Source of the DNA: Paraburkholderia antibiotica | GTDB taxonomy: Bacteria; Pseudomonadota; Gammaproteobacteria; Burkholderiales; Burkholderiaceae | Assembly: GCF_012927125.1 (NCBI RefSeq) | Contig: NZ_JABBFZ010000018.1 | Coordinates: 1 to 64,000, forward strand | Reading direction: 5' to 3' | Length of the DNA stretch: 64,000 nucleotides | Part shown: in pieces, positions 9,861 through 18,749 of the stretch | Layout of the letters: every line of letters starts with the position of its first letter | Position numbering within the stretch: the stretch's first letter is position 1 | Translations under genes and position numbers: made by a program | Notes under the pieces: model-generated | Database searches by the model: none | What the model saw: only the letters and a program-made list of their open reading frames with translations | Told to the model about the DNA's origin: nothing

Positions 9861-10445
9861 TCAAACGATTCGCGCCGCTTCGTCGAACGAAAAACGCGGG
9901 CTGCGCGGGAACAGCTTCGACGCGTCGCCATAGCCCAGATTGATCAGGAAATTCGACTTCACGGTCGTGCCCGCGAAAAACGCCGCGTCGACCTTGGCCG
10001 CGTCGAAGCCCGACATCGGTCCGGTATCGAGGCCGAGCGCGCGAGCGGCGAGAATCAGATAGCCGCCTTGCAGCGTCGAATTGCGAAACGCGGTGTCCGC
10101 GATCGCACGCTCGTTGTCGGCGAACCAGCTGCGCGCGTCCGCATGCGGAAACAGCTTCGGCAGATGCTCGTAAAACGCCATGTCCATCCCGACGATCACC
10201 GTGACCGGGGCGGCCATCGTTTTCTCGAGATTGCCCGCCGATAGCGCCGGGCGCAGCTTTTCCTTGCCCTCCGGCGTCTTCACGAACACGAAGCGGCCCG
10301 GGCTCGAATTGGCCGAGGTCGGGCCGAGCAGCACGAGTTCGGTCAGCTGTTTGAGGAGGGCGTCGTCGACCGGTTTGTTCTGCCAGCCGTTGTGGGTGCG
10401 CGCGTCGCGAAAGAGCTGGGCGAGCGCCTGATCGGAAAGAGTCAT
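9861..10445 (-). CDS. Nitroreductase family protein, RutE-like malonic semialdehyde reductase
   Basis: A 194-residue flavoprotein of the HadB/RutE branch of the nitroreductase superfamily. It has the family start (ALAQLFRDARTHNGW), the FMN-contact motif GPTSANSSPGRFVFV and the later GLDTGPMSGFD segment, and correct length. RutE-type enzymes reduce malonic semialdehyde to 3-hydroxypropionate in pyrimidine breakdown. No rut genes lie nearby, so the physiological substrate is open. The start at 10445 gives the standard N-terminus; an upstream ATG at 10517 adds 24 atypical residues. Monocistronic, divergent from alkB. Confidence 0.85.
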   Translation of the reverse strand: MTLSDQALAQLFRDARTHNGWQNKPVDDALLKQLTELVLLGPTSANSSPGRFVFVKTPEGKEKLRPALSAGNLEKTMAAPVTVIVGMDMAFYEHLPKLFPHADARSWFADNERAIADTAFRNSTLQGGYLILAARALGLDTGPMSGFDAAKVDAAFFAGTTVKSNFLINLGYGDASKLFPRSPRFSFDEAARIV

Positions 10446-10608
10446 GAGGGTGGTCCGTGGCGGTAAGCTGAGAAAGAAACGCGCGGCGCGTATCGAATGA
10501 CCGACATCGAATGACAAAGCAAGAGGCCCGCTTCGGCGGCCGCGCCGTTGCCGCCATAATAGCCGGGGTACTTACTCGTTCGCTCGTCGCCCGTATTCAC
10601 GCCTCGCC

Positions 10609-11196
10609 ATGACCGATCTTTTCAACGACCTGCCGATACCCGACGTCGACTGGTATCCCGACTGGCTCGCGCCGGCTGCGGCCGCGCAAATCCTTACGCG
10701 TCTGATCGACGAAGTGCAATGGCGTCAGGACATGATGGGCACGCCGGGCGGCCGTGTTGCACTGCCGCGTCTGACCGCCTGGCAGGGTGAAGCCGACGTG
10801 GTCTATATCTATTCGGGCATCCGCAACGTGCCGCAACCGTGGACGCCGGCCGTCGCCGAACTCAAGGCCGCCGCCGAAGCGACGAGCGGCGCGCGTTTTA
10901 ACAGCGTGCTGCTGAATCGCTACCGCAGCGGCGCCGACAGCATGGGCTGGCATGCGGACCGCGAACCCGAACTCGGCAGGCAGCCGGTGATCGCGTCGGT
11001 GAGCCTCGGCGTCGCGCGCACGTTCGACTTGCGGCATAACCGCAGCGGCGTCGTGCAGTCGTTTTCGCTGAAGGGCGGCAGCCTGCTCGTGATGAAAGGC
11101 GATACCCAGGCCGAGTGGCGCCATCGGGTGCCGAAGGAGCCGCGCGTGAGCGGCGAGCGCATCAATCTGACCTTTCGCTGGGTTACACCGCGATAA
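10609..11196 (+). CDS. AlkB-type 2-oxoglutarate/Fe(II) dioxygenase
   Basis: A 195-residue AlkB-family oxygenase, in sequence style closer to the ALKBH2/3-like group than to E. coli AlkB. The iron ligands are visible: HxD at His115/Asp117 in MGWHADREPEL and His172 in WRHRVPK. The 2-oxoglutarate-binding Arg184 and substrate-side Arg190 lie in ERINLTFR. Such enzymes demethylate alkylated bases (1-methyladenine, 3-methylcytosine) in DNA or RNA. It is a single gene, not coupled to ada or another repair gene. Confidence 0.9.
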   Translation: MTDLFNDLPIPDVDWYPDWLAPAAAAQILTRLIDEVQWRQDMMGTPGGRVALPRLTAWQGEADVVYIYSGIRNVPQPWTPAVAELKAAAEATSGARFNSVLLNRYRSGADSMGWHADREPELGRQPVIASVSLGVARTFDLRHNRSGVVQSFSLKGGSLLVMKGDTQAEWRHRVPKEPRVSGERINLTFRWVTPR

Positions 11197-11465
11197 GTCC
11201 GCGCTGATTCACGGCGAAATAAGGCCGGCCCATCCATCCGCAGGCGCCTGAAAAAAGCCACCCGAAGCCGCCGAAGCCCTCCGCAGCAATCCAAAACCCT
11301 CACTACGCCGACCCCGCGCGCTATATCAAAATTGGTATCGCCGTCGCGAATCATATGATTGGACGGTTAACGCGTCGCACAGTACGCTACATCACGATCC
11401 ACGCACCGTGAGGGCCGCGAAGGCTGGCAGGTGGGTCGCTACACAACAACGATCAGGAGACAGTC

Positions 11466-12452
11466 ATGGCGAATACACGACGTGCCGCGTGCCGCGCTCT
11501 GGGCGCGCTCGCGCTTTCCGCGAGTCTTGGCGTGCTGACGCTGGCCACGCCCGTCGCGCATGCCGAGGACAAGCAGATTACGCTAGGTTTTGCGCAGGTC
11601 GGCGCGGAGAGCGCATGGCGCACCGCGAATACCGAATCGGTGAAGTCGGCGGCGGCGGACGCCAAGATCAAGCTCAAATTCTCCGACGCCCAGCAGAAAC
11701 AGGAAAACCAGATCAAGGCGATCCGCTCGTACATCGCGCAGAAGGTCGACGTGATTGCGTTCTCGCCGGTGGTCGAATCGGGCTGGGAGCCGGTGCTGCT
11801 CGAAGCAAAGGCCGCGAAGATTCCGGTGATCCTGACCGACCGCAACATCGACGTGAAGGACACCTCGCTCTACGTGACGATGATCGGCTCGGACTTCCTC
11901 GAGGAGGGCCGGCGCGGCGGCAAGTGGCTCGAAGATCACTACAAGAGCGACAAAGGCCCGGTCAATATCGCCGAACTGCAGGGCACGGTCGGCTCGGCGC
12001 CGGCAAACGATCGCCATTCCGGTCTGATCGAAGTGATCAAGAACGATCCGAAGTTCAAGATCATCGCGTCGCAAAGCGGCGACTTCACGCTCGCCGGCGG
12101 CAAGCAGGTGATGGAAGCGTTCATCAAGACCTACGGCAACAAGATCAACGTCGTGTACGCGCATAACGACGACATGGCGCTTGGCGCGATCCAGGCGATG
12201 GAAGAAGCCGGTATGCATCCGGGCAAGGACATCACCGTCGTGTCGTTCGACGCGACCAAGGGCGGCTTCCAGGCGATGGCCGCGGGCAAGATGAACGTCG
12301 ATGTCGAATGCAGCCCGCTGCTCGGCCCGCAACTGATGTCGGCCGTGAAGGACGTGGTGGCCGGCAAGCCGCTGCCCAAGCGCATCCTGACGGAAGAGAC
12401 CGTCTTCCCGATGAGCGTGGCCGCGCAGACGCTGCCGACGCGTAAATACTGA
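11466..12452 (+). CDS. ytfQ: Sugar ABC transporter substrate-binding protein, YtfQ-like
   Basis: A 328-residue periplasmic binding protein of the LacI/ribose-binding type. A signal peptide covers about residues 1-33 (basic start, Ala/Leu core, AHA-E cleavage), followed by KQITLGFAQVGAESAWRTAN, which is close to E. coli YtfQ, a galactofuranose-binding protein. It heads an operon with an ATPase and two permeases in the ytfQRT-yjfF order. GGAG at 11456-11459 supports the ATG at 11466. Galactofuranose or another pentose/hexose is the likely ligand; no catabolic gene is adjacent to narrow it down. Confidence 0.9.
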   Translation: MANTRRAACRALGALALSASLGVLTLATPVAHAEDKQITLGFAQVGAESAWRTANTESVKSAAADAKIKLKFSDAQQKQENQIKAIRSYIAQKVDVIAFSPVVESGWEPVLLEAKAAKIPVILTDRNIDVKDTSLYVTMIGSDFLEEGRRGGKWLEDHYKSDKGPVNIAELQGTVGSAPANDRHSGLIEVIKNDPKFKIIASQSGDFTLAGGKQVMEAFIKTYGNKINVVYAHNDDMALGAIQAMEEAGMHPGKDITVVSFDATKGGFQAMAAGKMNVDVECSPLLGPQLMSAVKDVVAGKPLPKRILTEETVFPMSVAAQTLPTRKY

Positions 12453-12584
12453 CGCTATCGATGCAACCCGGGAACGCCGTCGCCATGACGTGCGTTCCCC
12501 ACGCCGCGCGCCGGGGCCCAACACCGCCGACGCGCAGGAGGCGTACAGCACGGATAGATCGAACCGGTTTCTCCAGCGGTGCCT

Positions 12585-12622
12585 GACCGCCCGGGCTGCT
12601 TCGGCAGCGGGCGGTCTCTTTT
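12585..12622 (+). promoter_or_regulatory. Attenuator-like stem-loop between ytfQ and ytfR
   Basis: GACCGCCC (12585-12592) pairs with GGGCGGTC (12609-12616) and GCTGC (12595-12599) with GCAGC (12604-12608), capped by a TTCG tetraloop, with TCTTTT after it. This has the form of an intrinsic terminator inside the operon, 130 bases after the binding-protein stop and 59 before the ATPase start. Partial termination here would give more binding protein than transporter, as is usual for ABC importers. Confidence 0.65.
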
Positions 12623-12680
12623 CACCCGCACGCCGCTGGCGCAGCCTGCCGAACCACGCATAGCCGATCGAGCGAGGTCC

Positions 12681-14312
12681 ATGACCCATTCCGCTTCCGA
12701 ACCGAATCAGCCGGGCCAGCCGGCGCGCGGCACGCCGGCGTCGTCCGGCGTCGAGCGCGAGCCGATTCTGGAGACTTCCGGCGTCAGCAAGACATTTCCG
12801 GGCGTGAAGGCGCTGCAACGCGTCGACTTTCGCCTCTTTCCCGGCGAGGTGCATACGCTGATGGGCCAGAACGGCGCCGGCAAATCGACGCTCATCAACG
12901 TGCTCACCGGCGTGCTCGCACCCGACGCCGGCACGATCCGGCTCGGCGGCGAGATCGTCGCGTTCGCGTCGCCGCAGGAAGCCGAGGCGGCCGGCGTGCG
13001 CACGCTGTATCAGGAAGTGAACCTGTGTCCGAATCTGTCCGTGGCGGAGAACATCTTCGCGGGCCGGCAGCCGCGCCGCTTCGGCGCGATCGACTGGTCC
13101 GACATCAAGCGGCGTGCGCAGGAAGCGCTCGCGCGCCTCGACGTATCGCTCGACGTCACGCGCTCGCTCGACGCCTATCCGATCGCGGTGCAGCAGATGG
13201 TCGCGATCGCGCGCGCCCTGTCCGTCGACGCCCGCGTGCTGATTCTCGACGAACCGACTTCGAGCCTCGACGACAGCGAAGTCGCGCAGCTTTTCAAAAT
13301 CCTTCGGCATCTTAAGCAATCGGGCATTGCGATCCTGTTCGTCACGCACTTCATCGAGCAGACCTACGCGATCTCCGACCGCATCACGGTGATGCGTAAC
13401 GGCGAGCGCGAAGGCGAATACCTCGCGCGCGATCTGCCGGCCGATCAACTGGTTGCGAAGATGGTCGGCCACGAACGCATGAGCGCGCGTCTGCGCGAAG
13501 CGGCGCACGAAGGCCAGGCCGCCGACGATCTGCGGGAGTTCGCGCACGAGCCGGCCGAGGAGCACGCGAGCGCAGCGGCCGCGCAGCCGTTTGTCGAACT
13601 GCGCGGCGTCGGCCGGCGCGGCACTTTGCAGCCGATCGATCTCGACGTGCGGGCCGGCCAGATTCTCGGTCTCGCCGGGCTGCTCGGTTCCGGCCGCACC
13701 GAAACCGCGCGCCTGCTGTTCGGCGCGGACCGCGCGGACAGCGGCACGATTCTCGTCAACGGCCGGCCGGTGAAGCTGCGCTCGCCGCGCGACGCGGTGC
13801 GCCACGGCATCGGCTATTGCGCGGAAGACCGCAAGAAGGAGGGCATCGTCGCCGAACTGTCGATCCGCGAAAACATCGTGCTCGCGCTGCAGGCGCGGCG
13901 CGGCTGGTGGCGCAAGATCAGCCGGCAACGCGCGCGCGAACTGGCCGACGTGTGGATCGAGCGGCTCGGCATCAAGGCGTCCGACGCCGAGCAGCCGATC
14001 GCGCTGCTATCAGGCGGCAACCAGCAGAAGGCGTTGCTCGCGCGCTGGCTCGCCACCGATCCGAAGCTGCTGATCCTCGACGAACCGACGCGCGGCATCG
14101 ACGTCGCCGCGAAGTTCGACATCATGGACCGGCTGCTCGCGCTGTGCGCGAACGGGCTGTCGATCCTGTTCATTTCGTCGGAGATCGGTGAGGTGCTGCG
14201 CGTGAGCCATCGCGTCGCGGTGCTGCGCGATCGCCGCAAGATCGCCGAGGTCGCCGGCAAGGCATCGAACGAGGACAACATCTACCGACTCATCGCAGGG
14301 AGCGGCGAATGA
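12681..14312 (+). CDS. ytfR: Sugar ABC transporter ATP-binding protein, YtfR-like
   Basis: A 543-residue double-ATPase of the RbsA/XylG/YtfR type. The first nucleotide-binding domain has Walker A GQNGAGKST and Walker B VLILDEPTSSLD; the second carries the degenerate P-loop GLLGSGRTE, the LSGGNQQK signature and LLILDEPTRGID. A poorly conserved ~30-residue N-terminus and an acidic insert between the halves (about residues 270-300) are unusual but within family range. The ATG at 12681 follows a GAGG-containing ribosome site. It overlaps the next gene by four bases (ATGA), so translation is probably coupled. Confidence 0.92.
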   Translation: MTHSASEPNQPGQPARGTPASSGVEREPILETSGVSKTFPGVKALQRVDFRLFPGEVHTLMGQNGAGKSTLINVLTGVLAPDAGTIRLGGEIVAFASPQEAEAAGVRTLYQEVNLCPNLSVAENIFAGRQPRRFGAIDWSDIKRRAQEALARLDVSLDVTRSLDAYPIAVQQMVAIARALSVDARVLILDEPTSSLDDSEVAQLFKILRHLKQSGIAILFVTHFIEQTYAISDRITVMRNGEREGEYLARDLPADQLVAKMVGHERMSARLREAAHEGQAADDLREFAHEPAEEHASAAAAQPFVELRGVGRRGTLQPIDLDVRAGQILGLAGLLGSGRTETARLLFGADRADSGTILVNGRPVKLRSPRDAVRHGIGYCAEDRKKEGIVAELSIRENIVLALQARRGWWRKISRQRARELADVWIERLGIKASDAEQPIALLSGGNQQKALLARWLATDPKLLILDEPTRGIDVAAKFDIMDRLLALCANGLSILFISSEIGEVLRVSHRVAVLRDRRKIAEVAGKASNEDNIYRLIAGSGE

Positions 14313-15361
14313 AGCTATCGAACTGGTTCGCGCGCGACGGCGCCGAGCGTCCGCTGCTCTGGCCATGCGTGACGCTCGTGCTGCTGTGCGGGCTCAATCT
14401 GCTGGTCAATCCGCATTTCCTCGCGCTGCGCATGCTCGACGGCCATCTGTTCGGCGCGCCGATCGACATCCTCAACCGCGCGGCGCCGCTCGTGCTCGTC
14501 GCGATCGGCATGACGCTCGTGATCGCGACGCGCGGTATCGACATTTCGGTCGGCGCGGTGGTCGCGATTGCCGGCGCCGCGGCCGCGACGATTCTCGCGA
14601 CGCAGGCCGAGCCGAGCGGCGTGCTGGTTGCGCAGGCACTGGTGGCGGCACTCGTCGTCGGTTTGCTGAGCGGCATGTGGAACGGGCTGCTGGTGTCGTT
14701 CGTCGGCATGCAGCCGATCATCGCGACGCTGATCCTGATGGTCGCCGGCCGTGGCATCGCGCAACTGCTGACTGCCGGGCAGATCATTCCGATCGGCGCG
14801 CCCGCGTATCTGTTCGTCGGCGGCGGCTACTGGCTCGGCGTGCCGTGCTCGGTGTGGATCGCGACGGTGGCCGTGCTGGCGACCGCCGCGTTGGTGGAGG
14901 GCACCGCGCTCGGCCTGTTCATTCGCGCGATCGGCGTGAATCCGGTCGCGACGCGCCTCGTCGGCTTGCGCTCGAAGGCGATCGTGTTCGCGGTGTATGC
15001 GTTCTCCGGCCTGACCGCTTCGCTGGCCGGCATCCTGATCAGCTCGAACGTGCGCAGTGCCGACGGCAATAACGCGGGCCTGCTGCTCGAACTCGATGCG
15101 ATTCTCGCGGTGACGCTCGGCGGCACCTCGCTGCTCGGCGGGCGCTTCAGTTTCGCGGGCACCGTGCTCGGCGCGCTGATCATCCAGACGCTCACGTACA
15201 CCACGTATTCGATCGGCGTGCCGCCGGAAGCGACGCTCGTCGTGAAGGCGGCCGTCGTGCTTGCGGTCAGCGTGATCCAGTCGCCGGCGGCGCGCGCACT
15301 CGCGATGTCGGCGGTGTCGCGCGGCGCGTCGCTCGGCAAACATCGCGGGGTGGCACGATGA
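14309..15361 (+). CDS. ytfT: Sugar ABC transporter permease, YtfT-like
   Basis: A 350-residue branched-chain/ribose-type permease with eight or more membrane helices. It contains the family motif GMTLVIATRGIDISVGAVVA and the later GGTSLLGGRFSFAGTVLGA segment. It forms the membrane channel together with the second permease and the ATPase. It starts inside the ytfR stop codon (ATGA overlap) and overlaps the next permease start by four bases. Confidence 0.92.
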   Translation: MKLSNWFARDGAERPLLWPCVTLVLLCGLNLLVNPHFLALRMLDGHLFGAPIDILNRAAPLVLVAIGMTLVIATRGIDISVGAVVAIAGAAAATILATQAEPSGVLVAQALVAALVVGLLSGMWNGLLVSFVGMQPIIATLILMVAGRGIAQLLTAGQIIPIGAPAYLFVGGGYWLGVPCSVWIATVAVLATAALVEGTALGLFIRAIGVNPVATRLVGLRSKAIVFAVYAFSGLTASLAGILISSNVRSADGNNAGLLLELDAILAVTLGGTSLLGGRFSFAGTVLGALIIQTLTYTTYSIGVPPEATLVVKAAVVLAVSVIQSPAARALAMSAVSRGASLGKHRGVAR

Positions 15362-16452
15362 CGCGCGTTCTCGAAGCCCTTTCTCGCGTGGTCGATCCGC
15401 GCACGCTGCCGATCGCGGTGACGATCCTGCTGTTCTGCGCGCTGTTCGGCTTCGGCTCGGTGATGTACACCGGCTTCTTCTCGTGGCAGGTGCTGCTCGA
15501 TCTGCTGGTCGACAACGCGTTCCTGCTGATCGTCGCGATCGGCATGACCTTCGTGATCGTGTCGGGCGGCATCGATCTGTCGGTGGGCTCGGTGGTCGCG
15601 CTGACGACGATCGTCGAGGCGGTGCTGTCCGAGCATATGCATCTGTCGGTATGGCTGATCATTCCGATCGTGCTGCTGATGGGCACCGTGTTCGGCGCGG
15701 TGCAGGGCGCGCTGATTCACTTCTTCCGCCTGCAGGCATTCATCGTGACGCTGGCGGGGATGTTCTTCGCGCGCGGCCTGTGCTTTCTGATTACCACGCA
15801 GTCGATCACGATCACCGATCCGACGTTCAAGCAGATCTCCGCGTTCCGCTTGAATCTCGGCGTCGGCTCGGTCTCGGCGAACGTGCTGATCGCGTTGGCG
15901 ACGCTCGCGGCCGCGATCTATGTCGCGCATTTCACGCGCTTTGGCCGCAACGTCTATGCGGTCGGCGGCAATCCGCGCTCGGCGCTGCTGATGGGACTGC
16001 CGGTCGCGCGCACGCGAGTCGGCGTGTATGCGCTGAGCGGCTTCTGCTCGGCGCTCGGCGGCGCGGTGTTCACGTTCTATGTGTTGTCGGGCTACGGCCT
16101 GCAAGGTCAGGGGATGGAGCTCGATGCGATCGCGGCGACCGTGATCGGCGGCACGTTGCTGACGGGCGGTGTCGGTTATGTGCTCGGTTCGCTGTTCGGC
16201 GTCGGCATTCTCGGCACGATCCAGACGCTGATCACGTTCGACGGCACGCTCAGTTCGTGGTGGACCCGTATCGTGATCGGCGCGTTGCTGTGCGCGTTCT
16301 GTCTGCTGCAGCGGTTGATCGAACGGCATGCGAAGTCGGTTGGTCGGACGGGTGGGACAGGCGCGGTGGCGACGGCGGGGCATGCGCATGCGCACGAGAA
16401 AACACCGGCGCCGGCTGCGGATTCGCAGGTGTTGGGGCGCGCGCCGGGTTAG
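15358..16452 (+). CDS. yjfF: Sugar ABC transporter permease, YjfF-like
   Basis: A 364-residue second permease of the galactofuranose-type importer, with GMTFVIVSGGIDLSVGSVVAL and a GGTLLTGGVGYVLGSLFGVG segment typical of the family. Its C-terminal ~40 residues (His/Ala/Gly-rich, after the last membrane helix) extend beyond the usual end of YjfF. The final 203 bases are antisense to the 3' end of the PAP2 gene. Last gene of the four-gene operon. Confidence 0.9.
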   Translation: MTRVLEALSRVVDPRTLPIAVTILLFCALFGFGSVMYTGFFSWQVLLDLLVDNAFLLIVAIGMTFVIVSGGIDLSVGSVVALTTIVEAVLSEHMHLSVWLIIPIVLLMGTVFGAVQGALIHFFRLQAFIVTLAGMFFARGLCFLITTQSITITDPTFKQISAFRLNLGVGSVSANVLIALATLAAAIYVAHFTRFGRNVYAVGGNPRSALLMGLPVARTRVGVYALSGFCSALGGAVFTFYVLSGYGLQGQGMELDAIAATVIGGTLLTGGVGYVLGSLFGVGILGTIQTLITFDGTLSSWWTRIVIGALLCAFCLLQRLIERHAKSVGRTGGTGAVATAGHAHAHEKTPAPAADSQVLGRAPG

Positions 16453-17425
16453 GGGCGTTGTCTTCGCGGCTTCTTTCGATGCTTCGGGGGCGCAGGCCGC
16501 CCCTGAGCGCAACGATCGCGATGGCGCTAAGCAGCAGGCCCGCCAGCACGTCGGCGAGATAGTGGCCGCCCTGGGTCGGCGTCGACAGGATCATCGTCAG
16601 GTTGAGCGGAACGGCGATCGGCAATAGCCACGGTGTGCGGCGGAGCACGTAGATGTAGAGAATCGCGACGGTCGTATGAAACGACGGCATCGACACCATC
16701 CCTTGCGGCGGCACCATGTCGAATACGCGGAACGTGCCGTTACGCAGCGGATAAAAGTCCGAGACCGTGGACGACGTGTCCGGGTCCGTGATGCCGAAAT
16801 GAAGAAACGCGCTCGCGGCGGGAAGCGGCGTCGAAATCAGCAGAAGCAGCAGGCCGGACAGCATGAAGAGCAGCACGAACTCCGATACCTGCTCGTATCG
16901 TCGCGCGAGTCCGAGGATGATTGGAATCGCGAGTCCTTGCGCGAGCATGCTCGCGTACGCGATCTGCAAGACGTGTTGAATCGCGGGGCGCGCGTGAATC
17001 CAGCGATAAACGCTTGGCCAGTGAAAGCCGAAGAGGCGGTCGAATGCCAGCAGATGCTCGTCGATGAGCGGTGCGTTGACGGTCGCGCACAGGTACTGAA
17101 GCAGATCGAAGGCCGCGACGAAGGAGAGCAGCAGCGTGAGCCACGCGAGCGTGCGTCCGAGGTCGCGACAGCGCAGCGCGCGGGTCAACGGCGCGTAACG
17201 GGACAGGCCCGCGAGCGCGATCAGGCCGATGGCCATCCCCAGCGAGACGGCGGCGCCTCGCGCCAGATTGGCGACGCCTTCTTCCGGCACGCGATAGTCG
17301 TGAGTGGAAACCCAGCGCCAGTCGAGCGCGATGATGGCGGCCACGATGACCCAGCCGATCAGGTATCGATTCAGGTAAGACGCATTGCCCGGTTTTTCCC
17401 CGATTTTCTGCTCGTGACGACGCAT
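16250..17425 (-). CDS. PAP2-superfamily phosphatase, membrane protein
   Basis: A 391-residue membrane protein from ATG 17425, with about six helices and the PAP2 active-site motifs: a degenerate first motif, then SMPSFHTTVAI and GGHYLADVLAG near residues 260-310. This is the PAP2_3/inositol-phosphorylceramide-synthase-like branch, which removes or transfers phosphate on lipid substrates. The last ~80 residues are Pro/Arg/Ser-rich, without homology that I recognise, and are encoded antisense to yjfF. The functional gene may once have ended near 16490. An in-frame start at 17476 is less likely. Confidence 0.82.
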   Translation of the reverse strand: MRRHEQKIGEKPGNASYLNRYLIGWVIVAAIIALDWRWVSTHDYRVPEEGVANLARGAAVSLGMAIGLIALAGLSRYAPLTRALRCRDLGRTLAWLTLLLSFVAAFDLLQYLCATVNAPLIDEHLLAFDRLFGFHWPSVYRWIHARPAIQHVLQIAYASMLAQGLAIPIILGLARRYEQVSEFVLLFMLSGLLLLLISTPLPAASAFLHFGITDPDTSSTVSDFYPLRNGTFRVFDMVPPQGMVSMPSFHTTVAILYIYVLRRTPWLLPIAVPLNLTMILSTPTQGGHYLADVLAGLLLSAIAIVALRGGLRPRSIERSREDNAPNPARAPTPANPQPAPVFSRAHAHAPPSPPRLSHPSDQPTSHAVRSTAAADRTRTATRRSRYGSTTN

Positions 17426-17801
17426 GGTGCTGGTCCGTTTTTTATCGACGTGGCGAGCATGAGCGGGGTCGGGCAATCAACGGGTTCGCGGGTGTTGAGT
17501 GCTCGACGCGCAGGCGCTCGGTCGCCGCCTCGTGATGGATAAGCACGGGTGATGCCAATCGTCCGTCGGCTTTGTCGCGGTTGGGTTCGCGGGTGTGCGG
17601 GCGATGCCGGGAACGCGCGGTGGTCCGGATTGTTGCAGGGGTGAGACGTGTGCGCTTCGAGTTCGGCTTCTTGTCGTCGCTGTGCTGCGTCGGATCGGCG
17701 AATGTCATTTTCGCCTCTTCCGTGTGGAGGCCTGACGAAGTGTTTATTGGCGGAATCCAGCTCGAGGACTCGGCGTAACTTCCGACGCGTGCCGCCTGCG
17801 A
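17426..17801. other. Intergenic interval upstream of the PAP2 gene
   Basis: 376 bases between the PAP2 gene start and the mdcH stop. No supported gene is seen. Short open frames on both strands are Arg-rich and lack ribosome sites. It presumably holds the PAP2 promoter and the end of the malonate operon transcript. Confidence 0.5.
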
Positions 17802-18749
17802 TCAGCGATCGCGTCCCAACCGCCGGCGAATCGTCGGCACCAGCCGCTCGAACGGCAAGCTGCCGGATGCGATCGCGGTGGCGTCGGCGCAGTTCTCCCG
17901 CGCGATATCGGTCAGTACCTGCCCCGGCGGCGCTTCGACCAGCACGCTCGCGCCCATCTCCTGCATCGCGGTGAGCGCGTCGAACCAGCGCACGGTGTAG
18001 CGCATGTTGGTCGCGAGATCGTCGCGGATCGCGTCGGCGGTGTAGAGCGGACGTCCGCCGCGATTGCCGATGTAGCCGCTATGCGGTCGCTGAAAAGTCA
18101 GCTCGTTTGAATAGGCGAGCAAGGCGTCGCTGGCTTGTGCGAGCAGTTCGCAGTGCGAAGGCACGCTGACCGCGAGCCGCGTCGCCTTGCGCGCGCCGGC
18201 CGCCAACGCGCGGTCGATGAACGCATCGAGCGCGTCGTTTGCGCCGGCCATCACGATCTGGCGCGGCGCATTGACGTTACCGACATACACGCGTTGCCGC
18301 GTGTCGGCGGCGTGCTGTGCGGCATGTTCTGCGGCAAGCGCTTCCGCCTGATGTTCGGTCAAGCCGGAAATTGCCGCGAGACCATAGCCCGACGGATACG
18401 CGGTTTCCATCAATTCCGCGCGTCGCCGCACCATCTTCAACGCGTCGCCGAAACCGAGCGCGCCGCAACTGACGGCCGCCGGATACGCGCCGACCGACAG
18501 GCCCGCGCTGAACTCCGCCACCAGGCCTTCCTCGGCCAGCGCGCGGGCCATCGCCACGCCGGCGATCGTCAGCCCCAGTTGCACCGCGACGGTCGAATTC
18601 AACGCGTCGGATGAGTCGAGCGTCGACACGTCGACGCCGAGCGTGTCGGCGGCTTCGGCCAGCGTGTCGCTCACCGCGCGATGTCGCGGCAGACGATGCA
18701 GGAAGCCGTCGCTCTGCGCGCCCTGACCGGGAAACAGTAGCGCGAGCAT
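17802..18749 (-). CDS. mdcH: Malonate decarboxylase malonyltransferase (epsilon) subunit
   Basis: A 315-residue acyltransferase of the FabD type. It has the opening FPGQGAQ, the nucleophile elbow GLSVGAYP with Ser85, and a later catalytic His in SVPSHCELL. MdcH charges the acetylated carrier protein MdcC with malonate from malonyl-CoA to start the biotin-independent decarboxylation cycle. The ATG at 18749 overlaps the mdcG stop (TGATG); a GTG three bases upstream is also possible. It is the last gene of the mdc operon. Confidence 0.92.
   Translation of the reverse strand: MLALLFPGQGAQSDGFLHRLPRHRAVSDTLAEAADTLGVDVSTLDSSDALNSTVAVQLGLTIAGVAMARALAEEGLVAEFSAGLSVGAYPAAVSCGALGFGDALKMVRRRAELMETAYPSGYGLAAISGLTEHQAEALAAEHAAQHAADTRQRVYVGNVNAPRQIVMAGANDALDAFIDRALAAGARKATRLAVSVPSHCELLAQASDALLAYSNELTFQRPHSGYIGNRGGRPLYTADAIRDDLATNMRYTVRWFDALTAMQEMGASVLVEAPPGQVLTDIARENCADATAIASGSLPFERLVPTIRRRLGRDR

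Noticed and set aside
11583..13928. A 781-codon open frame antisense to ytfQ and ytfR
   Set aside because: It is a high-GC shadow frame: it is Arg/His-rich, shows no domain, and lies opposite two well-supported genes.
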